Of a stretch of DNA of 64,000 nt, positions 1 to 8,214 are shown one piece after another (the first letter of the stretch is position 1; every line of letters begins with the position of its first letter). Location of the stretch: contig NC_005085.1 in the NCBI RefSeq assembly GCF_000007705.1, positions 3,667,752 to 3,731,751 of the forward strand, given 5' to 3'. The stretch is from Chromobacterium violaceum ATCC 12472. Lineage in GTDB: Bacteria; Pseudomonadota; Gammaproteobacteria; Burkholderiales; Chromobacteriaceae. The notes below the pieces were generated by a model. The model saw only the letters and a list, made by a program, of their open reading frames with translations. It was not told the origin of the DNA and did not search any database. Both the position numbers and the translations under genes were made by a program.

Positions 1-351
1 CAGCGCCAGCGAGCCGGTGTACCACAGCGGATTGAGCAGGCTGGGCCTGCCGCCCAGCTCGCGGATGCGGCGCTCGGTCCAGGCCAGGTGCTCCACCTCT
101 TCCTGCGCCGCCTGGCGCAGCGCCTCGCGCGCCGACGCGTCGCGCGCGGTCAATGCCTGCCCCTGGTACAGCGCCTGCGCGCACACCTCGCCGCAGTGAT
201 TGACCCGCATCAGTCCCAAGGCATGCTTCTTCTCCGCCGCGGAAAGATCCGCCTCGGCGATATCCTGGTCCGGATGCGCGCGGCCGCTGTGCGCCGGCGC
301 GCAGAGCGTGCGCAGCCCCTTGTCCAGTTCGGTGATCAACTTGTCCAGCAT
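1..351 (-). CDS. coq7: Demethoxyubiquinone hydroxylase Coq7 (partial, N-terminal 117 residues)
   Basis: The gene runs off the left edge, so only its 5' part is visible. The translation starts [16 protein letters not shown] and holds the block [20 protein letters not shown] followed by [12 protein letters not shown], the first carboxylate and E-x-x-H iron ligands of the Coq7/UbiF-alternative di-iron hydroxylases. These membrane-associated enzymes carry out the C6 hydroxylation late in ubiquinone synthesis. The ATG at 351 sits after a weak GGAAG-like site and is the first start in frame with the conserved region. It is divergent from ppa across a 127-base gap. Family assignment is confident; the di-iron C-terminal half is outside the window. 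Confidence 0.93.
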   Translation of the reverse strand, partial: MLDKLITELDKGLRTLCAPAHSGRAHPDQDIAEADLSAAEKKHALGLMRVNHCGEVCAQALYQGQALTARDASAREALRQAAQEEVEHLAWTERRIRELGGRPSLLNPLWYTGSLAL

Positions 352-420
352 CGGGCGGTCTTCCTAGCGAGCGTCGTCAAACCGGCGATTATACCTTGCG
401 GGCACAGCGCCGGCAGCTGC

Positions 421-429
421 TGATATAAT
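421..429 (+). promoter_or_regulatory. Extended -10 promoter element of ppa
   Basis: TG-A-TATAAT gives a perfect -10 hexamer at 424-429 with the TGn extension at 421-422, about 50 bases before the ppa start. No good -35 hexamer lies at the usual distance, which is common for extended -10 promoters. Prediction from sequence only. Confidence 0.55.
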
Positions 430-478
430 CGGCCGGTTAAACCCGTTCATCTACATCAAACACGAAGGATTGCGCGCA

Positions 479-1006
479 ATGAACCTCGCAAGCATCGGCC
501 CGGGCAAGGACATGCCGGGCGACTTCAACGTCGTCATCGAAATCTCCGCCAACGCCGCTCCGATCAAGTACGAATTCGACAAGGACTGGAACACGCTGGT
601 GGTGGACCGCTTCATGGGCACCTCCATGATGTACCCGGCCAACTACGGTTTCGTGCCGCAAACCCTGGCCGGCGACGGCGATCCGGTGGACGTGCTGGTG
701 GTCACGCCGTTCCCGTTGCCGCCGGGCGTGGTGGTGCGCTGCCGCGCGCTGGGCCTGATCAAGATGGAAGACGACGGCGGCGTGGACGCCAAGCTGGTCG
801 CCGTCCCGGTCGAGAAGCTGTGCCCGATGTACAAGTCCATCCAGAAACTGGAAGACCTGCCGGAACTGCTGCGCAACCAGATGGTGCACTTCTTCGAGCA
901 CTACAAGGACCTGGAAAAGGGCAAGTGGGTCAAGATCCAGGGCTGGGGCACGCTGGAAGACGCCAAGACCGAACTGGTCGAAGGCATCGAACGCTTCGGC
1001 AAGTAA
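479..1006 (+). CDS. ppa: Inorganic pyrophosphatase
   Basis: Cytoplasmic family I pyrophosphatase that hydrolyses PPi to two phosphates and so pulls biosynthetic reactions forward. The product is 175 residues, the usual size of the bacterial enzyme. The metal-binding signature GDGDPVDVLV has Asp66, Asp68 and Asp71; MYPANYGFVPQT and the C-terminal WGTLEDAKTEL block are also typical. The ATG at 479 is chosen because GAAGGA at 464-469 is well spaced from it; a TTG at 470 in the same frame overlaps that site. It is a single-gene unit with its own extended -10 promoter and its own terminator. Confidence 0.97.
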   Translation: MNLASIGPGKDMPGDFNVVIEISANAAPIKYEFDKDWNTLVVDRFMGTSMMYPANYGFVPQTLAGDGDPVDVLVVTPFPLPPGVVVRCRALGLIKMEDDGGVDAKLVAVPVEKLCPMYKSIQKLEDLPELLRNQMVHFFEHYKDLEKGKWVKIQGWGTLEDAKTELVEGIERFGK

Positions 1007-1023
1007 GCTGCCTCCCGCGCGAC

Positions 1024-1050
1024 AAACCGGCCACCTGGCCGGTTTTTTTA
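1024..1050 (+). terminator. Rho-independent terminator of ppa
   Basis: AACCGGCCA and TGGCCGGTT pair around a 2-4 base loop, followed by a run of seven T, 18 bases after the ppa stop. Confidence 0.85.
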
Positions 1051-1062
1051 TCGCCCGGCTGA

Positions 1063-1099
1063 TGCTGCATTGCACAATATTCGCATTCCGCAGGATAAT
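1063..1099 (+). promoter_or_regulatory. Predicted promoter overlapped by a PhaR-like box
   Basis: TTGCAC (1070-1075) and GATAAT (1094-1099) are spaced by 18 bases, a plausible sigma-70 promoter for the gene at 1172. The -35 region lies inside TGCTGCATTGCACAA (1063-1077). On the plus strand TGCATTGCACAA, and on the minus strand TGCAATGCAGCA, both fit the 12-base pattern TGCRNYGCASMA that I recall for the polyhydroxyalkanoate repressor PhaR of Ralstonia. The same minus-strand 12-mer occurs at the phaP promoter. Functional meaning is inference. Confidence 0.45.
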
Positions 1100-1171
1100 G
1101 GTTTGCCGTGGCCGGTGATATCTGCCACGCTTTCCATGCAACCTCGCTTCATGGTGGTCCGTGGTATCCGA

Positions 1172-1894
1172 ATGATGGCCGTTTCCTATCGCATAGGGGA
1201 GCACGCTCCCCATCTTCCCTGGTTCTTGCGCCGGCTTGCCGCGCAAGGACTGGCGGCCGCGCCGGCAGACAATCGCCCCCTGCGGCTGCCCGCCGATTGG
1301 ATCGGCCTGGAGTTTGCCGACGGCTGGCTGGATCTGGGCCGCGACGGCGACGCGGCGCTGGCGGAGCGGGCCGCCCATTGCCGCGCCATCGGCCTGCCTT
1401 TCGCGGAACTGGCCGGCGACTGGATGCCCGCAGGCGGCGAATTCGGCTTCATGTTGCTGGTGGGCGACGCCCCCCTGCCCGGCTCGCAGGCGCGCGCCGG
1501 ACTGGACGCGCTGGCGCCCCAGCCCGGCTGCTGGCTGCATAGCGGCCCCGTCCACAGCGCGCGTTTCTGCCAGCGCGCCTTCGCCGGCCTGCTGCACGCG
1601 GGCCTCTTCTCCTTGCCTCCGCCAGACGGCCAGCCGCGGGCGCTGGACTGGGAAGGCGCGCTGCGCCGGCAATGGGCGCTGGCCGACAAGCTGCGCGCGC
1701 TGGCCGAAGCCTACCTGGCCGAGCGGGTCGGCCAGCTCCCACCGTATCCGGCCCACGCCCCCGACGCCGCGGCCCATTACGCGGCCAATCTGGCCAGGAC
1801 CATCCTGCTGGCGATGCCGGATGGTCAGGACTGGGCCGCTTTGCAGGATGAACTGGCCGCCAGCCCGCAAGAGCCATCCGGCGCCAGGAAATGA
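1172..1894 (+). CDS. Uncharacterised protein, possibly in the PHA regulon
   Basis: About 240 residues, no signal peptide and no membrane segment; I recognise no domain. The N-terminal part (about residues 1-120) is rich in aromatic and acidic blocks such as WIGLEFADGWLDLGRDGD; the C-terminal third is helical and Ala-rich. Coding is supported by codon usage like that of its neighbours and by the terminator-flanked, convergent position facing phaP. The start is uncertain: frames open from TTG 1070 and ATG 1136, but the predicted promoter ends near 1105, so ATG 1172 or 1175 (MMAVSYRIG) is preferred even without a strong ribosome site. A PhaR-like box in its promoter suggests co-regulation with phaP. 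Confidence 0.6.
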   Translation: MMAVSYRIGEHAPHLPWFLRRLAAQGLAAAPADNRPLRLPADWIGLEFADGWLDLGRDGDAALAERAAHCRAIGLPFAELAGDWMPAGGEFGFMLLVGDAPLPGSQARAGLDALAPQPGCWLHSGPVHSARFCQRAFAGLLHAGLFSLPPPDGQPRALDWEGALRRQWALADKLRALAEAYLAERVGQLPPYPAHAPDAAAHYAANLARTILLAMPDGQDWAALQDELAASPQEPSGARK

Positions 1895-1923
1895 AAAACC
1901 CGCCGCGGCATGCCGTCGGCGGG
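1894..1923 (-). terminator. Terminator of phaP
   Basis: CCCGCCG pairs with CGGCGGG across a short loop; read on the minus strand it is followed by TTTTTCATT. It lies 25 bases after the phaP stop and overlaps the end of the convergent gene. Confidence 0.75.
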
Positions 1924-1948
1924 AATGACTTGACCAGAGCGCGCGGGA

Positions 1949-2518
1949 TCAGGCGGCGCTAGAAGCGGTCTTCTTGCTGCGGGACACGGCGGCGCTGGCG
2001 GCCTTCGCGGAATTGGTGGCGGCTTCGACGCCGGCTTCGGCGATCTCGGCGCTCACTTTTTTCGCGGTCTTGGACACGCTTTCAAACGCGGCGGTGGAGG
2101 TGTTCAGCAGGGTCTTCAGCGCGGCGACGGCGATGTCTGAGCCGGCCGGCGCGTTCTTGGACAGGCGGTCCAGGCCGGACTGCAGCGCCTTGCTGTTCTC
2201 GGCGATCTGCTCTTCGACGAAGCTGCTCAGCTCGTTCTGGGTGACCAGCGCGGCGTCGTAGACATTGCGGGCTGCGGAAAAAGCCTGGTCCAGCGCCGGC
2301 TGCGCCAGGTTGCTCTGCAGTTCGCCCAGCGTTTTGGCGTCCTTCACTTCGCTCAGCGCCTTGAAGGTCTCGGCATTGTCGTTCAGCAGTTTGCGGGACA
2401 GGTCCAGCTGCAGGCTGGCGAAACGCTCGGCGCCGGCCAGAACGATCGAGGACAGGCGGACGGCCTTGTCGAACTGCGACTGGCCGAGGGCGGAGAGTTC
2501 CTGGGTAGTGGTAAACAT
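1949..2518 (-). CDS. phaP: Phasin, polyhydroxyalkanoate granule protein
   Basis: Small amphipathic protein (189 residues) that coats PHA granules in the cytoplasm and controls their size and number. The N-terminus MFTTTQELSALGQSQFDKAV and the following helical block with LNDNAETFKALSEVKDAK match the Phasin_2 type seen in Burkholderia, Ralstonia and Chromobacterium. The C-terminus (about 150-189) is an Ala/Ser/Lys tail resembling other PHA-associated proteins. ATG 2518 follows AGGAG at a good distance; longer in-frame starts up to 2608 would run through the predicted promoter. Two PhaR-like boxes bracket its promoter, which fits the known feedback in which PhaR leaves DNA when granules form. 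Confidence 0.93.
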   Translation of the reverse strand: MFTTTQELSALGQSQFDKAVRLSSIVLAGAERFASLQLDLSRKLLNDNAETFKALSEVKDAKTLGELQSNLAQPALDQAFSAARNVYDAALVTQNELSSFVEEQIAENSKALQSGLDRLSKNAPAGSDIAVAALKTLLNTSTAAFESVSKTAKKVSAEIAEAGVEAATNSAKAASAAVSRSKKTASSAA

Positions 2519-2588
2519 GTGATCGGCTCCTAGTATGTCGGGTAGACAACGACTCGGTACGGCAGCGACAACACCGCTGTTCCGCGAA

Positions 2589-2600
2589 TGCTGCATTGCA
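2589..2600 (-). promoter_or_regulatory. PhaR-like box 1, just after the predicted phaP start site
   Basis: Minus strand reads TGCAATGCAGCA, fitting TGCRNYGCASMA at every position. It sits directly downstream of the predicted transcription start, where a bound repressor would block phaP. The consensus is recalled from Ralstonia work; binding here is inferred. Confidence 0.5.
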
Positions 2601-2608
2601 ACAAGCAC

Positions 2609-2638
2609 ACTTTAACGCCTCGCATTTCGCGCAGTCAA
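2609..2638 (-). promoter_or_regulatory. Predicted phaP promoter
   Basis: Read on the minus strand, TTGACT (2638-2633) and TAAAGT (2614-2609) are spaced by 18 bases, giving a start near 2602 and a leader of roughly 85 bases before the ATG at 2518. Confidence 0.45.
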
Positions 2639-2646
2639 GGATTTGT

Positions 2647-2658
2647 TGCAACGCACAA
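2647..2658 (+). promoter_or_regulatory. PhaR-like box 2, upstream of the phaP -35
   Basis: Plus strand reads TGCAACGCACAA, again a full fit to TGCRNYGCASMA, 9 bases upstream of the predicted -35 of phaP. The remaining sequence of the 409-base phaP-minC gap (about 2660-2927) holds no recognisable gene and must carry the minC promoter. Confidence 0.45.
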
Positions 2659-2927
2659 TGCAGTAAACGGCTATTCCGCCACGGTTTTATCACGCGATTA
2701 TTCCATAATCATTACAAGGCAACACCTGTCCCCGGAGGCAAGATTCCGACGCGGCGTTTGCGCGCCGCAACAGCATTTTTCGCTCGACCGGCACGCGGCC
2801 GCCCTCCGGATGTCTGCATGCCGCCACGGCATGGCCGGCAAGCGGGCCATTGCCATTGAAAGGCCGCGCCCAAGCCAGTACACTCGCCCCATAGAAGAAA
2901 TCTATCTACCGAATAAAAGCCAGCCCA

Positions 2928-3650
2928 ATGAGCCCCGTGGCCAACGCCTTTGACATTAAATCCGCCAGCCTCGATCTGCTGGCGCTCTTGCTGCGCACCG
3001 ACAACCTGGACGAACTGAGCCAGGCGCTGGATGCGCGTTTCGGCGACACCAGCGACGCCCCGGCCGAAGCCTTCGTGCTCGACGTGGAAGCGCTGCCCAA
3101 TCCGACCGAGCTGGACCTCGGCCGCCTGCTGCCGCTGCTCAGCCGCCGCGGCATCCGCGCGGTCGCGCTGCGCCACCCGGACAACGCGCTGGCCGCCGTC
3201 GCCAGCCGTTATGGCCTCGCCTTCGCCAACAGCGCCGCCCAGCCGCGCTCGGCGCAGGCCGCCGCGGAACCGGCGCCCAAAGCCGCCGTCGAATCGGCAG
3301 CGGCCCCTGCTTCCGCGCCGACCATGATCATCGACCGGCCGGTGCGCGCCGGCCAGCAGATCTACGCCAAGGGCGGAGACCTGGTGGTGCTGGCGATGGT
3401 CAGCGCTGGCGCCGAAGTCATCGCCGACGGCAACATACACGTTTATGCACCTTTGCGCGGTCGCGCCCTGGCCGGCGCGCGCGGCAACCACGCCGCCCGC
3501 ATCTTCGCCCGCAGCATGGAGGCCGAGCTGGTATCCATCGCCGGCGTGTACCGCACGATCGAGCAAGCCTTGCCGGACAGCATTCTGGGCAAGCCCACCC
3601 AAATCTATCTTGAGAACGAGCGGCTGGTGATGACCGCGCTCGGCGAGTAA
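2928..3650 (+). CDS. minC: Septum site-determining protein MinC
   Basis: Inhibitor of FtsZ polymerisation, recruited to the membrane at cell poles by MinD. The 240 residues show an N-terminal FtsZ-interacting domain (about 1-100), an Ala/Pro-rich linker (about 102-132) and the right-handed beta-helix dimer domain carrying [16 protein letters not shown] (140 on) and [17 protein letters not shown]. These C-terminal motifs are the MinC hallmark and bind MinD. First gene of minC-minD-minE-oxyR. The ATG at 2928 has only a poor ribosome site (AAAAGC), but no better start is in frame. Confidence 0.97.
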   Translation: MSPVANAFDIKSASLDLLALLLRTDNLDELSQALDARFGDTSDAPAEAFVLDVEALPNPTELDLGRLLPLLSRRGIRAVALRHPDNALAAVASRYGLAFANSAAQPRSAQAAAEPAPKAAVESAAAPASAPTMIIDRPVRAGQQIYAKGGDLVVLAMVSAGAEVIADGNIHVYAPLRGRALAGARGNHAARIFARSMEAELVSIAGVYRTIEQALPDSILGKPTQIYLENERLVMTALGE

Positions 3651-3670
3651 CACATCCAAAGGAAAGCCCC

Positions 3671-4483
3671 GTGGCAAAAATCATCGTTGTGACATCCGGC
3701 AAGGGTGGCGTAGGCAAAACCACCACCAGCGCGAGCTTCGCCTCCGGCCTGGCACTGCGCGGCCACAAAACTGCCGTGATCGACTTCGACGTCGGCCTGC
3801 GCAACCTGGACCTGATCATGGGCTGCGAACGCCGCGTGGTGTACGACCTGATCAACGTGGTCAACGGCGAAGCCAGCCTGAACCAGGCGCTGATCAAGGA
3901 CAAGCACTGCGACAATCTCTACATCCTCCCGGCCTCCCAAACCCGCGACAAGGACGCGCTGACGATAGAAGGCGTGGAGAAGGTGCTGAAGGACCTGGAA
4001 GAAGCCGGCTTCGACTACATCGTCTGCGACTCACCCGCCGGCATCGAGAAGGGCGCGCTGATGTCGCTCTACTTCGCCGACGAGGCGCTGATCGTCACCA
4101 ATCCGGAAGTGTCGTCGGTGCGCGACTCCGACCGCATCCTGGGCATCCTGTCGTCCAAGTCCAAGCGCGCCGAGGAGAACCGGGAGCCGGTGAAGGAGCA
4201 CCTGCTGATCACCCGCTACGCGCCGGGCCGCGTGGACAAGGGCGAAATGCTTTCGGTGGACGACGTGAAGGAAATCCTGCGCGTGCCGCTGATCGGCGTC
4301 ATCCCCGAATCCCAGAGCGTGCTGCAGGCATCCAACTCCGGCACCCCCGCCATCCACCTGAAGGGCAGCGACGTGGCCGAAGCCTACGGCGACGTGATCT
4401 CGCGCTTCCTGGGCGAAGAACGCCCGATGCGCTTCCTGGACGCCCCCAAGGTGGGCATCCTCAAGCGCCTGTTCGGAGGTTAA
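3671..4483 (+). CDS. minD: Septum site-determining ATPase MinD
   Basis: ParA-type ATPase that oscillates between poles and carries MinC to the membrane. The 270-residue product has the deviant Walker A motif GKGGVGKTT at residues 10-18 and the partner signature DSPAGIEKGAL; its C-terminal GILKRLFGG is the amphipathic membrane-targeting helix. Translation starts at GTG 3671 after AAAGGAAAG. It follows minC by 20 bases and precedes minE by 3, so the three are one operon. Confidence 0.98.
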   Translation: MAKIIVVTSGKGGVGKTTTSASFASGLALRGHKTAVIDFDVGLRNLDLIMGCERRVVYDLINVVNGEASLNQALIKDKHCDNLYILPASQTRDKDALTIEGVEKVLKDLEEAGFDYIVCDSPAGIEKGALMSLYFADEALIVTNPEVSSVRDSDRILGILSSKSKRAEENREPVKEHLLITRYAPGRVDKGEMLSVDDVKEILRVPLIGVIPESQSVLQASNSGTPAIHLKGSDVAEAYGDVISRFLGEERPMRFLDAPKVGILKRLFGG

Positions 4484-4486
4484 GCC

Positions 4487-4744
4487 ATGTCACTGATTGA
4501 TATGATTTTTGGCAAGCGCCAGAAATCCGCCGCCATCGCCCGCGAACGTCTGCAGATCATCCTGGCGCACGAGCGCAACGGCCGCCACGCGCCCGACTAT
4601 CTGCCCGCGCTGCAGCGCGAGCTGATGGAAGTGATTTCCAAGTACGTGTCCGTCAACCTGGAAGACATCAAGGTTCAGGTCGAGCGCCAGGACGACTACG
4701 AGGTCCTGGAAGTCAACATCGTGCTGCCGGAGCACCAACGCTAA
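4487..4744 (+). CDS. minE: Cell division topological specificity factor MinE
   Basis: 85-residue regulator that stimulates MinD ATPase and confines MinCD to the poles. The N-terminal [11 protein letters not shown] is the membrane-targeting segment, the following [14 protein letters not shown] is the anti-MinCD helix, and the C-terminal half (about 35-85) is the topological specificity domain ending EVNIVLPE. It lies 3 bases after minD, with a GGAGG site inside the minD end. Confidence 0.97.
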   Translation: MSLIDMIFGKRQKSAAIARERLQIILAHERNGRHAPDYLPALQRELMEVISKYVSVNLEDIKVQVERQDDYEVLEVNIVLPEHQR

Positions 4745-4747
4745 GCC

Positions 4748-5686
4748 ATGACGCTGACCGAACTGCGCTACATCGTGGCGGTGGCGCGCGAGCGCCACTT
4801 CGGCCGCGCGGCCCAGAGCTGCTTCGTCAGCCAGCCGACGCTGTCGATCGCCATCAAGAAGCTGGAAGACGAGCTGGGCATCACCCTGTTTGAACGCGGC
4901 GGCCAGGAAGTGGCCGTCACCGAGATAGGCGAGCGCATCATCGAGCAGTCCCAGCGCGTGCTGGAGGAGGCCGAAGCGGTCAAGCGCCTGGCCGGAGAGC
5001 ACCAGAACGAGCTGGCCGGGCCGCTGAAGCTGGGCGTGATCTTCACGATCAGCCCCTACCTGCTGCCCAAGCTGATTCCGGCGCTGCGCATCCTGGCGCC
5101 GGACATGCCGCTGATCCTGGAGGAGAACTACACCTCCCGGCTGGCAGAAATGCTCAAGCGCGGCGAGGTCGACGCCATCATCGTCGCCGATCCTTTCGAA
5201 GAAACCGGCATCGAGGCCTGGCCGCTGTACGACGAGCCCTTCGTCGTCGCCACGCCCAAGGGCCATCCCTGGGAAAAGCAGCAGGCGATCCAGCCCTGCC
5301 AGCTGGCCGAGGAAAGCGTGCTGCTGCTGACTCAGGGCAACTGCTTCCGCGACCAGGTGCTGCAGACCTGCAGCGAGCTGTCCGCCCGGCAGAACCACGG
5401 CAACAATCTGGCCAGCGCGCTGCAGGGCAGCTCGCTGAACACGATACGCCACATGGTGGCCAGCGGCATGGGCGTCACCGTGATGCCGGCCACCTCGGTC
5501 GGCTCCGGAGATGAATCGCTGCTGTCCATCGTGCCCTTCGACTCGCCGGCGCCGCAGCGCCGCGTGCTGCTGGTGACGCGCAAGCAGTTCTTCCGCAAGA
5601 AGGCGATCGAGACGCTGCGCCAAGCGGTGTTCCGCTCAGGCCTGCCCGATGTCGTCATGCTGGAAGGCGAGCCGAAGCTGGCATGA
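4748..5686 (+). CDS. oxyR: Peroxide-sensing LysR-type regulator OxyR
   Basis: 312 residues: winged-helix DNA-binding domain (about 1-65, HFGRAAQSCFVSQPTLSIAIKKLE) and a LysR substrate domain. The redox pair is visible: QGNCFRDQVLQTC places Cys199 and Cys208 nine residues apart at the same numbers as in E. coli OxyR, so this is a peroxide sensor and not a generic LysR protein. It starts 3 bases after minE and shares its transcription. I recall that Neisseria also joins oxyR to the min genes, which supports the Neisseriales assignment. No catalase or ahpC gene lies nearby. Confidence 0.95.
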   Translation: MTLTELRYIVAVARERHFGRAAQSCFVSQPTLSIAIKKLEDELGITLFERGGQEVAVTEIGERIIEQSQRVLEEAEAVKRLAGEHQNELAGPLKLGVIFTISPYLLPKLIPALRILAPDMPLILEENYTSRLAEMLKRGEVDAIIVADPFEETGIEAWPLYDEPFVVATPKGHPWEKQQAIQPCQLAEESVLLLTQGNCFRDQVLQTCSELSARQNHGNNLASALQGSSLNTIRHMVASGMGVTVMPATSVGSGDESLLSIVPFDSPAPQRRVLLVTRKQFFRKKAIETLRQAVFRSGLPDVVMLEGEPKLA

Positions 5687-5703
5687 CGCCGCCATTGCCC
5701 GAC

Positions 5704-5736
5704 AAACCCGCCCGGCGTAGCCGAGGCGGGTTTTTC
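5704..5736 (+). terminator. Terminator of the min-oxyR operon
   Basis: AAACCCGCC pairs with GGCGGGTTT, followed by a T tract, 18 bases after the oxyR stop. Confidence 0.85.
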
Positions 5737-5757
5737 ATATCCCAAAGGAGCGTCGCC

Positions 5758-6039
5758 ATGCCGAATCCGAATACCGTCGAACTGAAAGCCTTCATCCCAA
5801 GCCGTGACTTCGCCCTGTCCCAGGCCTTTTACCAGGATGTCGGCTTTAAGCGGAAATTCGTCGGCGACGGCATCGCCTACTTCGCGCACGCCGCTTGGAA
5901 TGGGGAGCTTCAGCGCCGCGGCATCGCCGAGCAATACCAAATGGCAATCGGCGACCTGACACAGCAGCCATGGCGCATGCTGGACTTCACGCTGACCGAC
6001 CCATCCGGCGTGCTGTGGCGCATCGCGCAGAACCTATGA
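5758..6039 (+). CDS. VOC (glyoxalase-fold) protein, internally shortened
   Basis: 93-residue member of the vicinal-oxygen-chelate family. The N-terminal VELKAFIPSRDFALSQAFYQDVGFK and the C-terminal DFTLTDPSGVLWRIAQNL are the two ends of a standard VOC module, but members of this group usually have about 120 residues. The central strands between GIAYFAHAAW and the PWRMLDF block are reduced to about 25 residues, so part of the beta-sheet is missing. AAAGGAG just before ATG 5758 is a good ribosome site, so the gene is probably still translated. It may be a decaying gene or a remodelled one; the substrate is unknown. Confidence 0.75.
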   Translation: MPNPNTVELKAFIPSRDFALSQAFYQDVGFKRKFVGDGIAYFAHAAWNGELQRRGIAEQYQMAIGDLTQQPWRMLDFTLTDPSGVLWRIAQNL

Positions 6040-6125
6040 CATTTCTTCGGCATGGATTGGTTTGTTCCGACCCGAAACAATGCTAAAGTCATGAGCTCAA
6101 CGCCAACCCAAGCGAGAAGAGCGCC

Positions 6126-8150
6126 ATGAACGCCAATCCCCTGCTGCAAGACTGGACCACCCCGCACCAGTTGCCCCCGTTCGAGCAGATCCGTCCCGAG
6201 CACTTCGAACCGGCCTTCGACGCGCTGTTCGCCGAACACCTGGCCGAGATCGACGCGCTGGCGGCGCGGGCGGAACCCGCCGACTTCGACAACACCGCCG
6301 CCGCCTTCGATCGCTGCGGCCTGAAGCTGGAGCGCGCCCAACTGCTGCTGGACAACCTGACCGCGTCGGAAACCTCGCCCGAGCTGCAGGAAGTGGAGCG
6401 CCGGATGGCGCCCAAGCTGGCCGGCCACCGCAGCCGCGTATACATGCACGAGGGTTTCTTCGCCCGGCTCGACGCCGTCCATGCCCGGCGGGACAGCCTG
6501 GGGCTGAGCGAGGAACAGGGCCGGCTGCTGGACCTGATCCACCGCGACTTCGTCCGCGCCGGCGCCAAGCTGCAAGGCGACGACCGCCGGCGTTACGCCG
6601 ACATCGTGTCCCGGCTGGCCGAACTGACCACCGCCTTCAGCCAAAACGTGCTGGCCGACGAAAGCGAATACGCGCTGCAGCTGGGCGAGGCCGACCTCGC
6701 CGGCCTGCCTCCCTTCCTGCTGGACGCCGCCCGCGCAGCGGCCGAAGCGCGCGGCTTGCCGGGCTGGGCGATCACGCTGTCGCGCTCGTCCATCGTGCCC
6801 TTCCTCACCTTCTCCGCCCGCCGCGAGCTGCGCGAAACCGCTTGGCGCGCCTGGACCGGCCGCGGCGAACACCCGGAGCGCGACAACCGTCCGCTGGCCA
6901 GGCAGATCCTGGCGCTGCGCGTCGAGCAGGCCGGGCTGCTCGGCTACGCCAGCTTCGCCGACTATGCGATCGCCAACCGCATGGCCGGCACCCCGGCCGC
7001 GGTCCACGCGCTGATGGACCAGGTGTGGGAGCCGGCCAAGGCCCGCTTCGAAGCGGAAAAAGCGATGCTGCGCGAAGAGGCCGCCAAGCTCGGCGAGCCG
7101 GCCGACATCCAGCCCTGGGACTGGTTTTACCTGGCGGAGAAAGTGCGTATCGCCCGCTACGCGCTGGACGACGCCGAGATCAAGCCCTACTTCGGCCTGG
7201 ACAATATGATCGCCGCGATGTTCGACGTCGCCGGCCGCCTGTTCGGCCTCGAGTTCGCCGAACGGCACGACCTCAAGCTCTACCACCCCGACGTGCGCGC
7301 CTGGGACGTCAGCCGCGGCGGCAAGGTGATCGGCCTGTTCCTAGGCGACAACTACGCCCGCCAGAACAAGCGCGGCGGCGCCTGGATGCATGTCTACCGC
7401 TGGCAGGCCCGCAACGGCGGCGTGGCGCTGCCCATCGTCGTCAACAACAACAACTTCGCCAAGTCCGGCCGCGGCCAGACGCTGCTGAGCTTCGACGACG
7501 TGCGCACGCTGTTCCACGAATTCGGCCACGGCCTGCACGGCCTGCTGTCCGATGTCGAATACCGGCTGCTGGCCAGCCCCAACTGCCCATGGGACTACGT
7601 CGAGCTGCCGTCGCAGCTGATGGAGAACTGGGCGCTGGTGCCGGAGGTGCTGGAAAAACACGCCCGCCACGCGCAAACCGGCGCGGCCATCCCGGCCGAA
7701 CTGGTCGCCAAGATCAAGGCGGCGCGCCACTTCAACCAGGGCTTCGAAACGGTGCGCTACGCCGCGTCCACGCTGATCGACCTGGCGCTGCACGAGCGCG
7801 CCGACGCCGAGGGCGTCGACATCGCCGCCTTCGAGGCGGCGGAGCGCGAGCGGCTGGGCATCCCGCCGGCGGCCGGCATGAATCACCGCCCGCCCCACTT
7901 CGGCCATATCTTCTCCGACGACGCCTACGCCGCCGGCTACTACGTCTACATGTGGGCGGAAGTGCTGGAAGCCGAAGCGTTCGCCGCGTTCGAGGAAGCC
8001 GGCGACCCGTTTGATCCGGAACTGGCGGACAAGCTGTACCGCCACATCTACAGCGCCGGCGACGCCCGCGAGCAGCGCGCCGCCTTCCGCGCCTTCCGCG
8101 GCCGCGATCCGCAAGCGGAAGCGATGCTGAAAAACCGCGGCCTGCTGTAA
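6126..8150 (+). CDS. prlC: Oligopeptidase A (M3 zinc metallopeptidase), copy 1
   Basis: Cytoplasmic thimet-type oligopeptidase that degrades short peptides, including cleaved signal peptides. The 674 residues match the size of E. coli OpdA/PrlC. The zinc site HEFGH is at 464-468 in TLFHEFGHGLHGLLSDVEY, and the Glu ligand region follows in VELPSQLMENW. The N-terminus MNANPLLQDWTTPHQLPPFE is characteristic of the bacterial OpdA branch. GAAGAG precedes ATG 6126. A near-copy follows directly downstream. Confidence 0.95.
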   Translation: MNANPLLQDWTTPHQLPPFEQIRPEHFEPAFDALFAEHLAEIDALAARAEPADFDNTAAAFDRCGLKLERAQLLLDNLTASETSPELQEVERRMAPKLAGHRSRVYMHEGFFARLDAVHARRDSLGLSEEQGRLLDLIHRDFVRAGAKLQGDDRRRYADIVSRLAELTTAFSQNVLADESEYALQLGEADLAGLPPFLLDAARAAAEARGLPGWAITLSRSSIVPFLTFSARRELRETAWRAWTGRGEHPERDNRPLARQILALRVEQAGLLGYASFADYAIANRMAGTPAAVHALMDQVWEPAKARFEAEKAMLREEAAKLGEPADIQPWDWFYLAEKVRIARYALDDAEIKPYFGLDNMIAAMFDVAGRLFGLEFAERHDLKLYHPDVRAWDVSRGGKVIGLFLGDNYARQNKRGGAWMHVYRWQARNGGVALPIVVNNNNFAKSGRGQTLLSFDDVRTLFHEFGHGLHGLLSDVEYRLLASPNCPWDYVELPSQLMENWALVPEVLEKHARHAQTGAAIPAELVAKIKAARHFNQGFETVRYAASTLIDLALHERADAEGVDIAAFEAAERERLGIPPAAGMNHRPPHFGHIFSDDAYAAGYYVYMWAEVLEAEAFAAFEEAGDPFDPELADKLYRHIYSAGDAREQRAAFRAFRGRDPQAEAMLKNRGLL

Positions 8151-8157
8151 GGGACCG

Positions 8158-8181
8158 AGCCGCCGGGACCGCCCGGCGGCT
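8158..8181. terminator. Perfect hairpin between the two oligopeptidase genes
   Basis: AGCCGCCGGG and CCCGGCGGCT form a perfect 10-bp stem with a 4-base loop. There is no T tract, so it may be a weak or Rho-assisted terminator or a processing site that separates expression of the two paralogues. Confidence 0.45.
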
Positions 8182-8214
8182 GCTACATTGCCGCTCCGGC
8201 GCCAAGGAATCATC

